From NCBI GenBank assembly GCA_030427825.1, contig JAUICO010000012.1, forward strand, positions 1 to 59,369: DNA of 59,369 bases. Direction: 5' to 3'. The notes beneath the pieces were generated by a model. The model ran no database searches. It was not told where the DNA came from and saw nothing but the letters and a program-made list of their open reading frames with translations. A program made the translations under genes and the position numbers. Source of the stretch: a bacterium. GTDB lineage: Bacteria > Myxococcota_A > Bradymonadia > REDH01. Positions 44,105-52,822 of this stretch are shown here, in pieces (the first letter of the stretch is position 1; every line of letters begins with the position of its first letter).

Positions 44105-45472
44105 GTGCGCCACCCACACCCCATCGAAACCGCTATCGCGGATGCCATCGCGCGAGCCGAAAGCGCTGGTGCTGACTTCGGTACCCGCGCTGTTCGTGTC
44201 CGCGCCGGCGCTGCGGCCGACACAGGCAGGACCATTGCGGGCGTCGGGGCGTTCAGCACCGTTGCGGTGATCGGCGACGAGAACACGGACGCCGTCGCGG
44301 GCACTGTAGTTCGACACTCCCTCACGGCAGCCGGCCTGCGCCACTCGACCTGGCTCTGCCCTGCTCTCGAAGGTCGCAAACGTCCGCGATGCGACGACGC
44401 GACCATCGCGCTGGCTGACCGCTTCACCAGCACAGCGCGCCCGGACCACATCGTCGCTGTGGGTTCTGGGACCGTCCTCGACGTCGCACGCATGGCTGCA
44501 ATGCATGCGGGCATCGGCGTGTCCGTGGTCGCGACAGCACCGAGCATGAACGGGTTTACCTCGCCGATCGCGTCCGTGCTCAGCGGAGGCGTCAAACGTA
44601 CGCGCAAAGCGATAGCTCCCGTGGCGGTGATCGCCGACCTCGACATACTTACCGCCGCACCACAGCGCATGATCGCATCCGGTTACGGCGACCTGATCTC
44701 AAAGCCGGTCAGCACCGCCGACTGGACGCTCAGCCATGAGCTCTTCCAGACGCCCGCCGACCCTGCGGTCATCGCGCTCGTAGACGCCGGCGCCGCGCTC
44801 TCCGCCGGTATTCACGAACAGCTGGCGTCGCGAGACCCCGACGCGATCGCCCGCCTTCTCGGTGGCCTGGTCTTCTCCGGCCTTGGCATGCAGATCGCGC
44901 CTCCCGGCTCCCAGATGTCCGGCGCCGAGCACCTGGTCAGCCACTACCTTGACATGATCGCGGGGCACCCGGATTTCGAGCACGAAGCCGACCTTCACGG
45001 GTGCCAGGTCGCCCTGGGAGTGCTCTCGGCCCTTCGAATCTACGAACGTCTCAGCGCCCTGCACCCAGCGTACGACGCCTCCAGAGCATTCGACAGTTCA
45101 CTTCAATTTGATTCCCATAAAGACTTGTTATCAAAACACTTCAAAGGGCTCTATCCGGCGGTAGATTCCGCCTGTCGCGGCAACTGGGCAGACAGCGGTG
45201 AGCGCGCGCGTCGCAGAGCACTGTACGCAGCGCGACTGGACTCGACCCTCGCCCGGGCGTCGTCGCTGCTGTCCGATTCTGCCACGATTGAAGAGCGGCT
45301 GCGCCTTGCCGGCGCACCGACGCGCTTCAGCGAGATCGGCGTCTCTCGCTGCCTGGCTCGGGATACGCTGCGCTACTGTGCGAACGTCCGGGCCCGCTTC
45401 ACGGTGCTGCATCTGGTCGAGGATCTCGGGCGTACCGACATTCTCGATGAGGTCGCCGACGAGCTCGCGTAG
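44105..45472 (+). CDS. sn-glycerol-1-phosphate dehydrogenase-like protein
   Basis: A 455-residue enzyme of the iron-containing alcohol dehydrogenase superfamily. The NAD site AVGSGTVLDVARMAA (118-132), the family marker ATAPSMNGFTSPIASVLSGG (143-162), and probable metal ligands D196 in ASGYGDLISKP, H276 in SGAEHLVSHYLDM and H298 in ADLHGCQVALG support the archaeal G1PDH/AraM group. These reduce dihydroxyacetone phosphate to sn-glycerol-1-phosphate, the backbone of archaeal lipids; Bacillus AraM makes it for heptaprenylglyceryl phosphate. GTG 44105 or TTG 44099 is the likely start, since earlier frame codons are not protein-like. No partner prenyltransferase gene is nearby. Confidence 0.85.
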   Translation: MRHPHPIETAIADAIARAESAGADFGTRAVRVRAGAAADTGRTIAGVGAFSTVAVIGDENTDAVAGTVVRHSLTAAGLRHSTWLCPALEGRKRPRCDDATIALADRFTSTARPDHIVAVGSGTVLDVARMAAMHAGIGVSVVATAPSMNGFTSPIASVLSGGVKRTRKAIAPVAVIADLDILTAAPQRMIASGYGDLISKPVSTADWTLSHELFQTPADPAVIALVDAGAALSAGIHEQLASRDPDAIARLLGGLVFSGLGMQIAPPGSQMSGAEHLVSHYLDMIAGHPDFEHEADLHGCQVALGVLSALRIYERLSALHPAYDASRAFDSSLQFDSHKDLLSKHFKGLYPAVDSACRGNWADSGERARRRALYAARLDSTLARASSLLSDSATIEERLRLAGAPTRFSEIGVSRCLARDTLRYCANVRARFTVLHLVEDLGRTDILDEVADELA

Positions 45473-45478
45473 CTTCGT

Positions 45479-45910
45479 CTACCGCTTCCACGCAACGCGG
45501 GCTCGACGCCGGTCCTCTCCTTCGTGGTGCAGCTCGACGATGACGTCCGCCTCCTCAAGAACCAGGGGAATCCGGTCCCCCCACTCGACCAGCACTGTTG
45601 CGTCATCGAGGAGGTCCCAGAAGCCGATGCCTTCAAGATCATCGACGCTGTCGATACGATACAGGTCAAGGTGATGAATCGGCGGTTCTGATGGATACGA
45701 ATTGCACAGCGCCCATGTGGGCGAAGAGACGTAGTCCCTCAGCTCGGGCGCTCGAGCGCTAACGAAAGCGCGGGTGAAGGCCGTCTTGCCGGCTCCGAGG
45801 GTGCCAACGAGCGCGATCAGGCAGGACGCGGGCGCGCGTGCCGCGATGTCGGCGGCCAGCCGAGCGGTATCCGCCTCGCTCGCCAGGCTGTGCTCTTCGA
45901 TCTCGCTCAC
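45479..45910 (-). CDS. tsaE: tRNA threonylcarbamoyladenosine biosynthesis ATPase TsaE
   Basis: A 143-residue P-loop protein needed for the t6A37 modification of ANN-decoding tRNAs, working with TsaB, TsaC and TsaD. The Walker A GTLGAGKT (36-43), SSPTWALCNSY, HHLDLYRI and the VLVEWGDRIP motif are diagnostic. A GTG start is used. It is last in an operon behind the HEAT-repeat gene (20-bp gap) and is convergent with the dehydrogenase gene. The operon grouping with envelope genes is unusual. Confidence 0.93.
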   Translation of the reverse strand: MSEIEEHSLASEADTARLAADIAARAPASCLIALVGTLGAGKTAFTRAFVSARAPELRDYVSSPTWALCNSYPSEPPIHHLDLYRIDSVDDLEGIGFWDLLDDATVLVEWGDRIPLVLEEADVIVELHHEGEDRRRARVAWKR

Positions 45911-45930
45911 ATCAACACCTGCGAATTCAC

Positions 45931-48348
45931 CTAATCGACGACCGTCGCAAAACGCACCGGAGCGTCTCGAAACACCGCGACGCCGCTCAGCTGCGTACGT
46001 CGGACGATGAGCCGGCCCTCGGCGTCGATGACGGCAATCGAGGTGTCCGGCGAAGGTGTGCCTGATTGCCGATCTACGGCGAAGACAACAAGGGGCGCGC
46101 TGTACGCGGCGGAGGGACCGCGTAGCAGTCGCCGAGCGCTCTCGTCGGATTCCCGCCGGCGGGGATGCCGTAGCGCATCAAGGTCACCGCGAGACTCGAG
46201 TATGAAGTACAGGGCGGCGCGCACAAGAGGCTCTGAGCCCGCGACAGAGCGCAGAGCGAGGTCGGCAGAGTGGCCGGCCGAGCCCAGCTCTTCACGGCGC
46301 AGCCAGGCCGCTGCAGCGATGGCAGCGCGCTTGTCTTCACATAAGCGAAGCAGCTGCTCAGCGTCTTCTGTACATGCAACCGCGCGCACCCGCTCGTCGG
46401 TCGAAAGCGTCGAGTTCGTCGCGTTCGCCGCACACTCTGCGGGCCCGCCCGGGGCTCTAGCGGCTCGGATAACCGGGTCGTGTTCAACTCCCGGATGCAC
46501 TGTCTCGGCGTGCGCCTGCCATGCTGAGGGGCGGCACCGCGAGAGCAGTAGCCCGGCCTCCCGCCGGAGCCAGTAGTGCTCTGACCGGCTCAGTCCGGTC
46601 GCAACTCTCACTGCGTCTTCATCACAGCGACCGTCCAGCAGCGCCAGCCCTGCAGCGGCGGCGGCGGGTTCGGAGCTCTCAGCCAGAGAGAGGCCCCAGG
46701 CGGCGACCTCGTCCGCGTGCTCGCCGTGAACCTCACCGAGCAGAGCAACCGCAGCTGCGGCGACGTCCTCTACCTGGCGCAGCTCTGCGAAGATCTCCGC
46801 GCTCAGCCAGCCGGCGCTGCTACCGGCCAGCGCTGCTGCGGCCTCGCGGCGAATCCGGACCTCGCGATGGTTCAGAAGTTGGATCGCGACACGGCGCGCA
46901 GCCGCTCCGCCCCGGGCCAACGCGGACACGGCCCGCGCCGCGGCCGGACTGCCCGGCGCGCGCTCCACAACCTCGAGCGCGAACGCGCTGCCCGTTGGGT
47001 TTCCGCGCATCATCAGCGTGCGCGCGATCTCTGCGTGTCGGTCCAGGTCGCCCATTGTATATGCGGCGACAAAGGGCCCGATGCAGGGAGTCGAGACGGA
47101 GCCGGCCCACTCCAGCCACACGTCAGCCGCTTCATCGACCAGCCACGGTGCGTCGGCGACGATGTCAGCGACGCGGCAGACCGCGGACTCTGCCCGCGAC
47201 GCCTGAAGCAGCGCTATCAGCTCAGCGTCTTCAAGCGTTCGGGCCCGGCTCCATCGCAGCGCGGCCTCGACGGCTTCCGGGTCGTCGGACGCCAGCCATG
47301 CCCGCAGCAGGCCTTCGTGAGCACGTGATCCGTCGGCCGTCGCGGCACCGGCGCGTCGCAACGCGGGCCAGCCGGCGGGCCCGATCGCGCGCAGCACGAC
47401 GCCTACGCCGGCGCTGTCACGATCAGCCATTGCCAGCAGACCGCCTACGGTTGTCGGGTCTGCGATACTCGCAAGCGAGACCATGGCGGCGTTACGCAGC
47501 GTCGGGTCTCCCTCATGGGAATGGGCGATCGCGACAAGCGCCGGAGCGGCGGCGGAGTCAGCGATCTCACCCAACGCCTCGACGGCCGCGAGGGCCAGCT
47601 CCTGACGCGGAGAGGTCACCAGCTGCACAAGTGCCGGCGTCGCCTCAGGCGCACGCAGCGCGGCGACTGCATTCACCGCCGCGAGCGCAACCTCCGCGTG
47701 GGGGTCCCCGATCTTCTCCAGCATCGCGAAGAGCGACCCCGGATGCCCGAGACGGGCCAGGGCCTCGAGGGCGGCAACGACTACGACGCGGGACGTGTCC
47801 TGCAGCGTCGACGTAATCGGAAGCAGCGCGTCTACCCGGCCCAGGTTCGCCAGCGCAGAGACAGCGGCGGACCGTACATCAGGATCGGGATCCGCCAGTA
47901 CGCGAGCGAGTGCGTCGTGTGCGCCGGGTGTACGCAGGCTGCCCAGGGCGCGTGCAGCCCGCGCGCGCACGTCCGGGCTGCGATCGGCCAGGCGCCTCTG
48001 TAACAACACTTCAAGCTCGACCGCGCCGGTTGCTCCGACAGAGTCGCATGCGGCCGCCCGAACCATGGGCGACGGATCCACCAGAGCAGCGCTCAGCATC
48101 TCCTGCGCCTCGTCGGCGTCGAGCGTCCCGAGGTCGGACGCCGCTGCGGCCCTGACCTCGGGATCCAGTGAGACGATTCGCGCGCTGATGTCGGCCGCTC
48201 TGCCCGGCCAGTCCAGCGCCAACGCAGTGTGTGGCAGGCACATGGACAGGGCCACGAGGAATCCGGTGAGGCGGCGTTGGACCGGCGTCCGAGGTCGTGC
48301 CCACCGCGCGGTCCACGTAGAATCAGTCCACGTAGAGTCAGTCGACAT
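45931..48348 (-). CDS. Secreted HEAT-repeat protein
   Basis: An 805-residue protein with a basic start, a signal peptide (about 25-45, RRLTGFLVALSMCLPHTALA) and then at least ten HEAT-like helical repeats up to about residue 600. Examples are VRAAAASDLGTLDADEAQEML, VRARAARALGSLRTPGAHDAL and ALAAVEALGEIADSAAAPAL. The C-terminal 100 residues are beta-rich (APLVVFAVDRQSGTPSPDTS). It would be a periplasmic or surface scaffold. The start overlaps the GYF/AgmX stop by 11 bp, so they are translationally coupled. DNA encoding a TDSTW duplication sits at the start, making the exact N-terminus uncertain. Confidence 0.8.
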   Translation of the reverse strand: MSTDSTWTDSTWTARWARPRTPVQRRLTGFLVALSMCLPHTALALDWPGRAADISARIVSLDPEVRAAAASDLGTLDADEAQEMLSAALVDPSPMVRAAACDSVGATGAVELEVLLQRRLADRSPDVRARAARALGSLRTPGAHDALARVLADPDPDVRSAAVSALANLGRVDALLPITSTLQDTSRVVVVAALEALARLGHPGSLFAMLEKIGDPHAEVALAAVNAVAALRAPEATPALVQLVTSPRQELALAAVEALGEIADSAAAPALVAIAHSHEGDPTLRNAAMVSLASIADPTTVGGLLAMADRDSAGVGVVLRAIGPAGWPALRRAGAATADGSRAHEGLLRAWLASDDPEAVEAALRWSRARTLEDAELIALLQASRAESAVCRVADIVADAPWLVDEAADVWLEWAGSVSTPCIGPFVAAYTMGDLDRHAEIARTLMMRGNPTGSAFALEVVERAPGSPAAARAVSALARGGAAARRVAIQLLNHREVRIRREAAAALAGSSAGWLSAEIFAELRQVEDVAAAAVALLGEVHGEHADEVAAWGLSLAESSEPAAAAAGLALLDGRCDEDAVRVATGLSRSEHYWLRREAGLLLSRCRPSAWQAHAETVHPGVEHDPVIRAARAPGGPAECAANATNSTLSTDERVRAVACTEDAEQLLRLCEDKRAAIAAAAWLRREELGSAGHSADLALRSVAGSEPLVRAALYFILESRGDLDALRHPRRRESDESARRLLRGPSAAYSAPLVVFAVDRQSGTPSPDTSIAVIDAEGRLIVRRTQLSGVAVFRDAPVRFATVVD

Positions 48349-49534
48349 AGAAGGGGTAGCTCACGCTCATCGGGACGTCGTTGAACTCCGGGAATCGGAT
48401 CCTGCGCACGGCGCGTACGAGGCACGAACGGCCACTGCTGGATACGCCGCTGCCGCCCGCTGACACTCGGATGTTGAAGGTACGGCCGTCCGGGCGAATC
48501 GAGAAGGTCAGCGTAACGCCGCGGAAGCTCGGGTTCGACCGCATTTCATCGGCAAAGCAGCTCGATATGCGACCGGAGTTGCGGGAGAGTGCGGAGTTGA
48601 TTTCGCCCTGTGTCAGGAGCCGCGAAGGCGCGCTGCTGTCGAAATCCAGCACATAGTCGCCGTCACCGGGATCGCCCTCGTCACCGGAGCTCCCACGGGA
48701 TCCTGAGCGCCGCGAGCGCCTCGACCCCGAGGACTCTTCAGGCGCCTGTGGACGAAAGAGGCTCGCGATGAGGTCCCGGTCCGCCGAAATCGACTGGTAC
48801 TCCGGTTGCGGCACCACGAAGCGGTAGCGGTAGTTCCGAACCACCTGCGCGAACGGAAACTCGACCGGCGTGGGCCGCACGGTCTCGGCGACGTCGCTGA
48901 ACTTCAGCACGTTGGTGACGTCGAGCACGAGAAGGCCCAGCAGGCCCAGCAACACAGCACCTACGGTGACGCTGATCGTCGCCCGTACGCCGCGCTTCTT
49001 CACCTCGCGTACGATCTCCTCGCGGCGTTCCTGCGCGGCGATGATGCGCTTCTGGCGCTTCGGAATGTAGTCGAGAACGAAATCAGTGAACGGCTCGCAA
49101 TCGATCAGATCGGTCACGCGCTGCGTGTGGCCGTCGATGATCTCCGTGTTCTCGGTAATCTCATCCGACGTGAGCATCTCGCGAATGCGTTCCGCCGAGT
49201 AGGGGCCGAAATCCATGGTTCCGCGACGAATGAGCCAGCGCTCATCGGCGTCCGCCGCGACGATGGCTTGCCCGGTCTCGCTGCGGCTCTCCTGAATCGC
49301 CAGCTCTGCGTTTCGGATCACCTGCGAGATGCGAGCGCGCCTATAGCTGCGCTCCGGCTTCGCCCCGGACTCTCCGTCAGTCACCGGTGGCGGCACCGCC
49401 GAATCGGTCGCGTCGGCGCTCTCGTCGACGATGGCTTCGAAGTCTCCCGTCGTCAGCAGACGCTCTTCCGAATCAGAGCCGACTCCAATGTTCAGGTCGT
49501 CTGCGGGGATTCCGCCGTCCGCGTCGTCACTCAC
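48338..49534 (-). CDS. Membrane protein with GYF_2-like and AgmX/PglI C-terminal domains
   Basis: A 398-residue protein from GTG 49534. A cytoplasmic GYF_2-like module (about 95-135: WLIRRGTMDFGPYSAERIREML then EITENTEIID) precedes one membrane helix (about 187-208). A periplasmic Ser/Arg/Gly-rich linker (about 260-300) leads to a C-terminal domain (about 310-398, ISSCFADEMRSNPSFRGVTLTFSI, VRRIRFPEF) of the AgmX/PglI type. In Myxococcus such proteins belong to the Agl-Glt gliding machinery, TonB-like transducers spanning the envelope. The start overlaps the lipoprotein stop by 8 bp. Confidence 0.8.
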   Translation of the reverse strand: MSDDADGGIPADDLNIGVGSDSEERLLTTGDFEAIVDESADATDSAVPPPVTDGESGAKPERSYRRARISQVIRNAELAIQESRSETGQAIVAADADERWLIRRGTMDFGPYSAERIREMLTSDEITENTEIIDGHTQRVTDLIDCEPFTDFVLDYIPKRQKRIIAAQERREEIVREVKKRGVRATISVTVGAVLLGLLGLLVLDVTNVLKFSDVAETVRPTPVEFPFAQVVRNYRYRFVVPQPEYQSISADRDLIASLFRPQAPEESSGSRRSRRSGSRGSSGDEGDPGDGDYVLDFDSSAPSRLLTQGEINSALSRNSGRISSCFADEMRSNPSFRGVTLTFSIRPDGRTFNIRVSAGGSGVSSSGRSCLVRAVRRIRFPEFNDVPMSVSYPFYVD

Positions 49535-50021
49535 CTGCCGTCCCCGGGTGTTCGAAGGGCAACTCGACCTTCCAGCCGTCGCCGCCACGCACCATCATAA
49601 CCTCAGACTCGTCTCCAACGTAAGTGCGTACGCGCAGGGTGACCGTATCACCCTCGCTACCGGCCCGTTCGACGCTCTCAATATCCGCCTCAGACGGAGT
49701 CCATGAGGGATGCAGATAATCGACGGGGCTCATTCCGGTGATCCCCAGGCGCTCTCCCTCTGCCGCGCGGCGCTGAAGCTCGGCGCGTGTGTCCGGACCG
49801 AGGAACGCCCACAGCGACTCCCGGTCGCCACGCTCCGGGTCCATGGCCGCGGCAAATCGCGTAAACGCGGCTTCGGGCGAGCTGGCCTCATTGTCGGCCT
49901 GCCTGCGACAGCCTGCGTTCAGCTGCAGGCTCGTGAGCGCAACCGCACACAGCGCCAGCGACGTTAAGAATCGCGCTGCAGATACCTTCTTCCGGCGTAG
50001 CACTTCGGACTGCGAATTCAC
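49527..50021 (-). CDS. Lipoprotein of unknown function
   Basis: A 164-residue lipoprotein starting at GTG 50021 (signal RFLTSLALCAVALTSLQLNAGC, lipidated C38). The mature part (ASSPEAAFTRFAAAMDPERGD, then VTLRVRTYVGDE and EVMMVRGGDGWKVELPF) has the helix-strand order of a small NTF2-like or DUF4878-type domain. First gene of the HEAT/TsaE operon. The divergent gene at 50139 encodes a lipoprotein of similar architecture (YSAFVSALSSRDAGKVW, EDGYWRVRSPL), so the two may be diverged duplicates. Confidence 0.7.
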   Translation of the reverse strand: MNSQSEVLRRKKVSAARFLTSLALCAVALTSLQLNAGCRRQADNEASSPEAAFTRFAAAMDPERGDRESLWAFLGPDTRAELQRRAAEGERLGITGMSPVDYLHPSWTPSEADIESVERAGSEGDTVTLRVRTYVGDESEVMMVRGGDGWKVELPFEHPGTAGE

Positions 50022-50138
50022 CTGCCACTCCCGCGCTGACAAACGCCCTGCCCCACATACATGCCAGAACGCGCATGTCGTTGCGATGCTGCCATCGCTC
50101 TGGCACGCTGTCACCTGTGGCAGCGCAGCAGGTGACGG

Positions 50139-50819
50139 ATGACGACGACGAGCCGGCCGACAATCAGAACAATCTCTACAGCGCTGATGCTGTTCCTGCT
50201 CGCGGCCTCGGCGGGGTGCGGGAACAGCGCGAAGTTGACGGAGCCGGCCGGCGGCTACAGCGCGTTCGTGTCTGCGCTCTCGTCCCGCGACGCCGGCAAA
50301 GTGTGGATCACGCTGTGCGACGATACGCGACAGCTCTTCATCGATGCCCATGCGACTCTGGTCGCGATGGACGATATGGTCGCCCGCCTGCAACCATCCG
50401 ATCAAATCGAGGCGCGCGAGCTGAGCGGCGTCGCCATCCTCGAGCGCATCTCATCCCCCCAGGAGCTCTTCGAATATGTGTTCTACCAGGAGAACGTGCC
50501 GGTAGAATCACGCTACGCGACGGGGCTGCGGATTCGCGAGATCAACGAGAGCGGCTCTCACGCTGAAGTACATACCCGCGGAGGCCAGGTGATCGAGATG
50601 GTCCGTGATGAGGACGGCTACTGGCGCGTGCGCTCGCCTCTGCACGAGCTCTTCGCCGAGAACTTCGCGGTGATCGAAGAAAACCGTGCCAACCTCGAGA
50701 CGGCGATCACCCTGTTCGGCGCGGCTTCAGACGAGGACGCCGAGATTGCCCGCCTCCTGGGAATCGCTCCGACCGGGGACGCGGAGAACGCCCCGCCGGA
50801 GAACGCCCCGCCGGAGTAA
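50139..50819 (+). CDS. Lipoprotein, possible NTF2-like fold
   Basis: A 226-residue lipoprotein with lipobox ASAGC (C27). The mature region opens with a helix pair (GGYSAFVSALSSRDAGKVWITL) and ends in strands (SHAEVHTRGGQVIEMVRDEDGYWRV), like a steroid-isomerase or NTF2-like stress-response domain. The C-terminus has a short NAPPE duplication. It is divergent from the lipoprotein at 49527 across a 117-bp gap that probably holds both promoters. Confidence 0.68.
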   Translation: MTTTSRPTIRTISTALMLFLLAASAGCGNSAKLTEPAGGYSAFVSALSSRDAGKVWITLCDDTRQLFIDAHATLVAMDDMVARLQPSDQIEARELSGVAILERISSPQELFEYVFYQENVPVESRYATGLRIREINESGSHAEVHTRGGQVIEMVRDEDGYWRVRSPLHELFAENFAVIEENRANLETAITLFGAASDEDAEIARLLGIAPTGDAENAPPENAPPE

Positions 50820-50888
50820 GCGCGACCGGGCGGGCAGCTGCGACGGCGCGTTGCAGGCAGGCGACGGTCCGATGGAGGGAGACAGGGG

Positions 50889-52709
50889 CTAGAAGATGCG
50901 CGGGATGTCGCCTTCGTTCCGGGTGACCCAGCGGGTCCAGTAGCTCCTCGCGTCCACTCGACTCCAACGCAGGCTCCCGCACCGGTGCCCGGTCGCTGCC
51001 ATCAGCACGCGCTGCGCGTTGGCGCTGATGTGGCGCCGTCGATCCCCGGCCGCGCGAGCGAGCGTATAGGCATCCTGCACCGAGGTCGTTCCGGTCAGAT
51101 TGTATCCACTCCTTTCGAAGCCCCGCCGCATGACATCGCGGGGCTGGGCGTCGCGCCCGCGAAGCTCCGCGTCCAACCCGCGCCATGCCTGTACGGCGCT
51201 TTCACGATCCTCCGGGGCCAGGTCTGAGGCGCGCCAATCCACAGTGGTAGCCTCGGCGTTCAGGAGGTGGCGCAGCGCCTCGTCTGAGCGGGCGCTCAAT
51301 TCCGTATCATCGCCGGCCAGCAGCTGAACAAGCGCCGGTACCGGCTCCAATCTGCCGGCGGCGGCGGCGGCGTCGGCAGCTGCGATGCGCAGGTCGAAGG
51401 ACTTCGCGCCGCCCGAAGGCAGCTCGGGGCCCGACAGAATCTGCGCCAGCGTACGGCCGGCCGTGGCACCACCCAGACGGCCCAGCGCCCGGAGAAGCTC
51501 CAGGCGAACGATGCCGTCGGATTCCGGCTCCCAGCGAGCCGCTATCAGTTGTGCGTCGGTTGATCCGCCGAAGGTGACAAGGGCCCGGACGGCTTCGATA
51601 CGCACCTCCGGACTGGCGTCGGCGATGCGTCCCCGAATGTCATCCATGCTGCCGGCGGGACCGAGCAGCGCAAGTCGTCGGATGGCGTTCACGCGCGCGC
51701 CGGGATCCGGATCGCGCAGCTGCTCGACCGCTCTGGCTCGGGCTCCGCGGCGTGCATCAGCGAAGGTGCGAATCCCATTGTGCAGCGCCCCGAAATTCTC
51801 GCAGCCTGCCGCGACGTCGCGCTCCGAGCAGTAGATTCGGAGGTGCAGGTGGTCGTCGTGCGGTGCCGCCCCACCGGGCTGCCGCACAATCGCCGCGGCG
51901 CGGCGGATGAGCCAGTCCGGCTCCTGCGTCTCCTCCGCGTGCTCCAGCAACGCCATTCGCAGCGGGTTCGAGATGAAGAGGTACTGAATCTGCGCCGCAT
52001 CGGACAGGAGCAGCGCCTTCACCAGTGTCCAGTTGCGCTCCACGTCGAAGAGAAATGCGCCGTCTTCACTACGCAGGTCGTCGCCGAAGGTGATGAGGTC
52101 CGGCAGCGGAGTCGGCTGCCCGGCGGCGTCCGTGGCGAAGAAGGCCAGGTCCGCGTCGCGACCTGAGTTGTGGCTTACCGACCAGCGGATGTCCCCGCCC
52201 CCATCGGCGCCGATGTTCCCCAGCCAGGTGATGGCGCCGCCGTGAACCTCTGCGACGTAATCCGCCGCAGCAGTAAGCAGGTCGATCATCTCATCGGTGC
52301 CGAAACGTAGATTTCTGGCGTGTTGTCGCGGAAGCACTGCGTAGGTATCCGCCGGCAGCGGCAGCTCCGCGGCGTTCACCAACCAGCCGCCGGTTACACT
52401 TCCAATGGAGAGACTGGCGGTGGGGTCTTCGTCACGCAGGAAGGGAAACTCGCGACCCTGCCGCTGTTTCTCGATGCCCGTCAGCTGCTTGAGGCGCTCT
52501 GAGACGCCAAGCAGGTCCCAGTTCGGCCGGTCCAGCGCAGCGTCCGCGTGACTTCGGAGGGCCGCGCGAATCTCCTCTACGCTCTCGCCGGGAATCTCTG
52601 CCGATGCCGGAGTGACGGCAAGGAGCATGGCTACGACACTGCACACAGCTGCGGCGCTGCGCAGAGCTACGGCGGCCGACGCGCCGGTGATGGTCATGGT
52701 TCTGAGCAC
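50889..52709 (-). CDS. Secreted M74-type murein endopeptidase fused to HEAT repeats
   Basis: A 606-residue protein. Signal peptide about 1-37, then a LAS-superfamily peptidase (about 100-300). Zinc-ligand motifs are SHNSGRDADL (H180, D187) and DDHLHLRIYC (H287/H289), as in MepA, which cuts D-Ala-mDAP crosslinks. Residues about 310-520 are HEAT-like repeats (DPGARVNAIRRLALLGPAG, SPEVRIEAVRALVTFGG). The C-terminal 80 residues end in RVDARSYWTRWVTRNEGD. MepA itself has no HEAT repeats, so this fusion may be positioned by a partner. The GTG start has an AGGG upstream; an ATG at 52697 is the alternative. Confidence 0.82.
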   Translation of the reverse strand: MLRTMTITGASAAVALRSAAAVCSVVAMLLAVTPASAEIPGESVEEIRAALRSHADAALDRPNWDLLGVSERLKQLTGIEKQRQGREFPFLRDEDPTASLSIGSVTGGWLVNAAELPLPADTYAVLPRQHARNLRFGTDEMIDLLTAAADYVAEVHGGAITWLGNIGADGGGDIRWSVSHNSGRDADLAFFATDAAGQPTPLPDLITFGDDLRSEDGAFLFDVERNWTLVKALLLSDAAQIQYLFISNPLRMALLEHAEETQEPDWLIRRAAAIVRQPGGAAPHDDHLHLRIYCSERDVAAGCENFGALHNGIRTFADARRGARARAVEQLRDPDPGARVNAIRRLALLGPAGSMDDIRGRIADASPEVRIEAVRALVTFGGSTDAQLIAARWEPESDGIVRLELLRALGRLGGATAGRTLAQILSGPELPSGGAKSFDLRIAAADAAAAAGRLEPVPALVQLLAGDDTELSARSDEALRHLLNAEATTVDWRASDLAPEDRESAVQAWRGLDAELRGRDAQPRDVMRRGFERSGYNLTGTTSVQDAYTLARAAGDRRRHISANAQRVLMAATGHRCGSLRWSRVDARSYWTRWVTRNEGDIPRIF

Positions 52710-52822
52710 GTCACCCTGATCGGCAATTGTCCGCTGTTGCGCAAGTCCCGCCGGCGAACCCGACGCGGGTGCGGATGCACAGGACCGTGGCGGCTGCCGC
52801 CCGTATCAACGATACTTACCGC

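Noticed and set aside
46521..47816. 431-codon plus-strand frame rich in Arg and Pro
   Set aside because: Complement of the HEAT-repeat gene; the Arg/Pro bias is typical of a shadow frame in GC-rich repeats.
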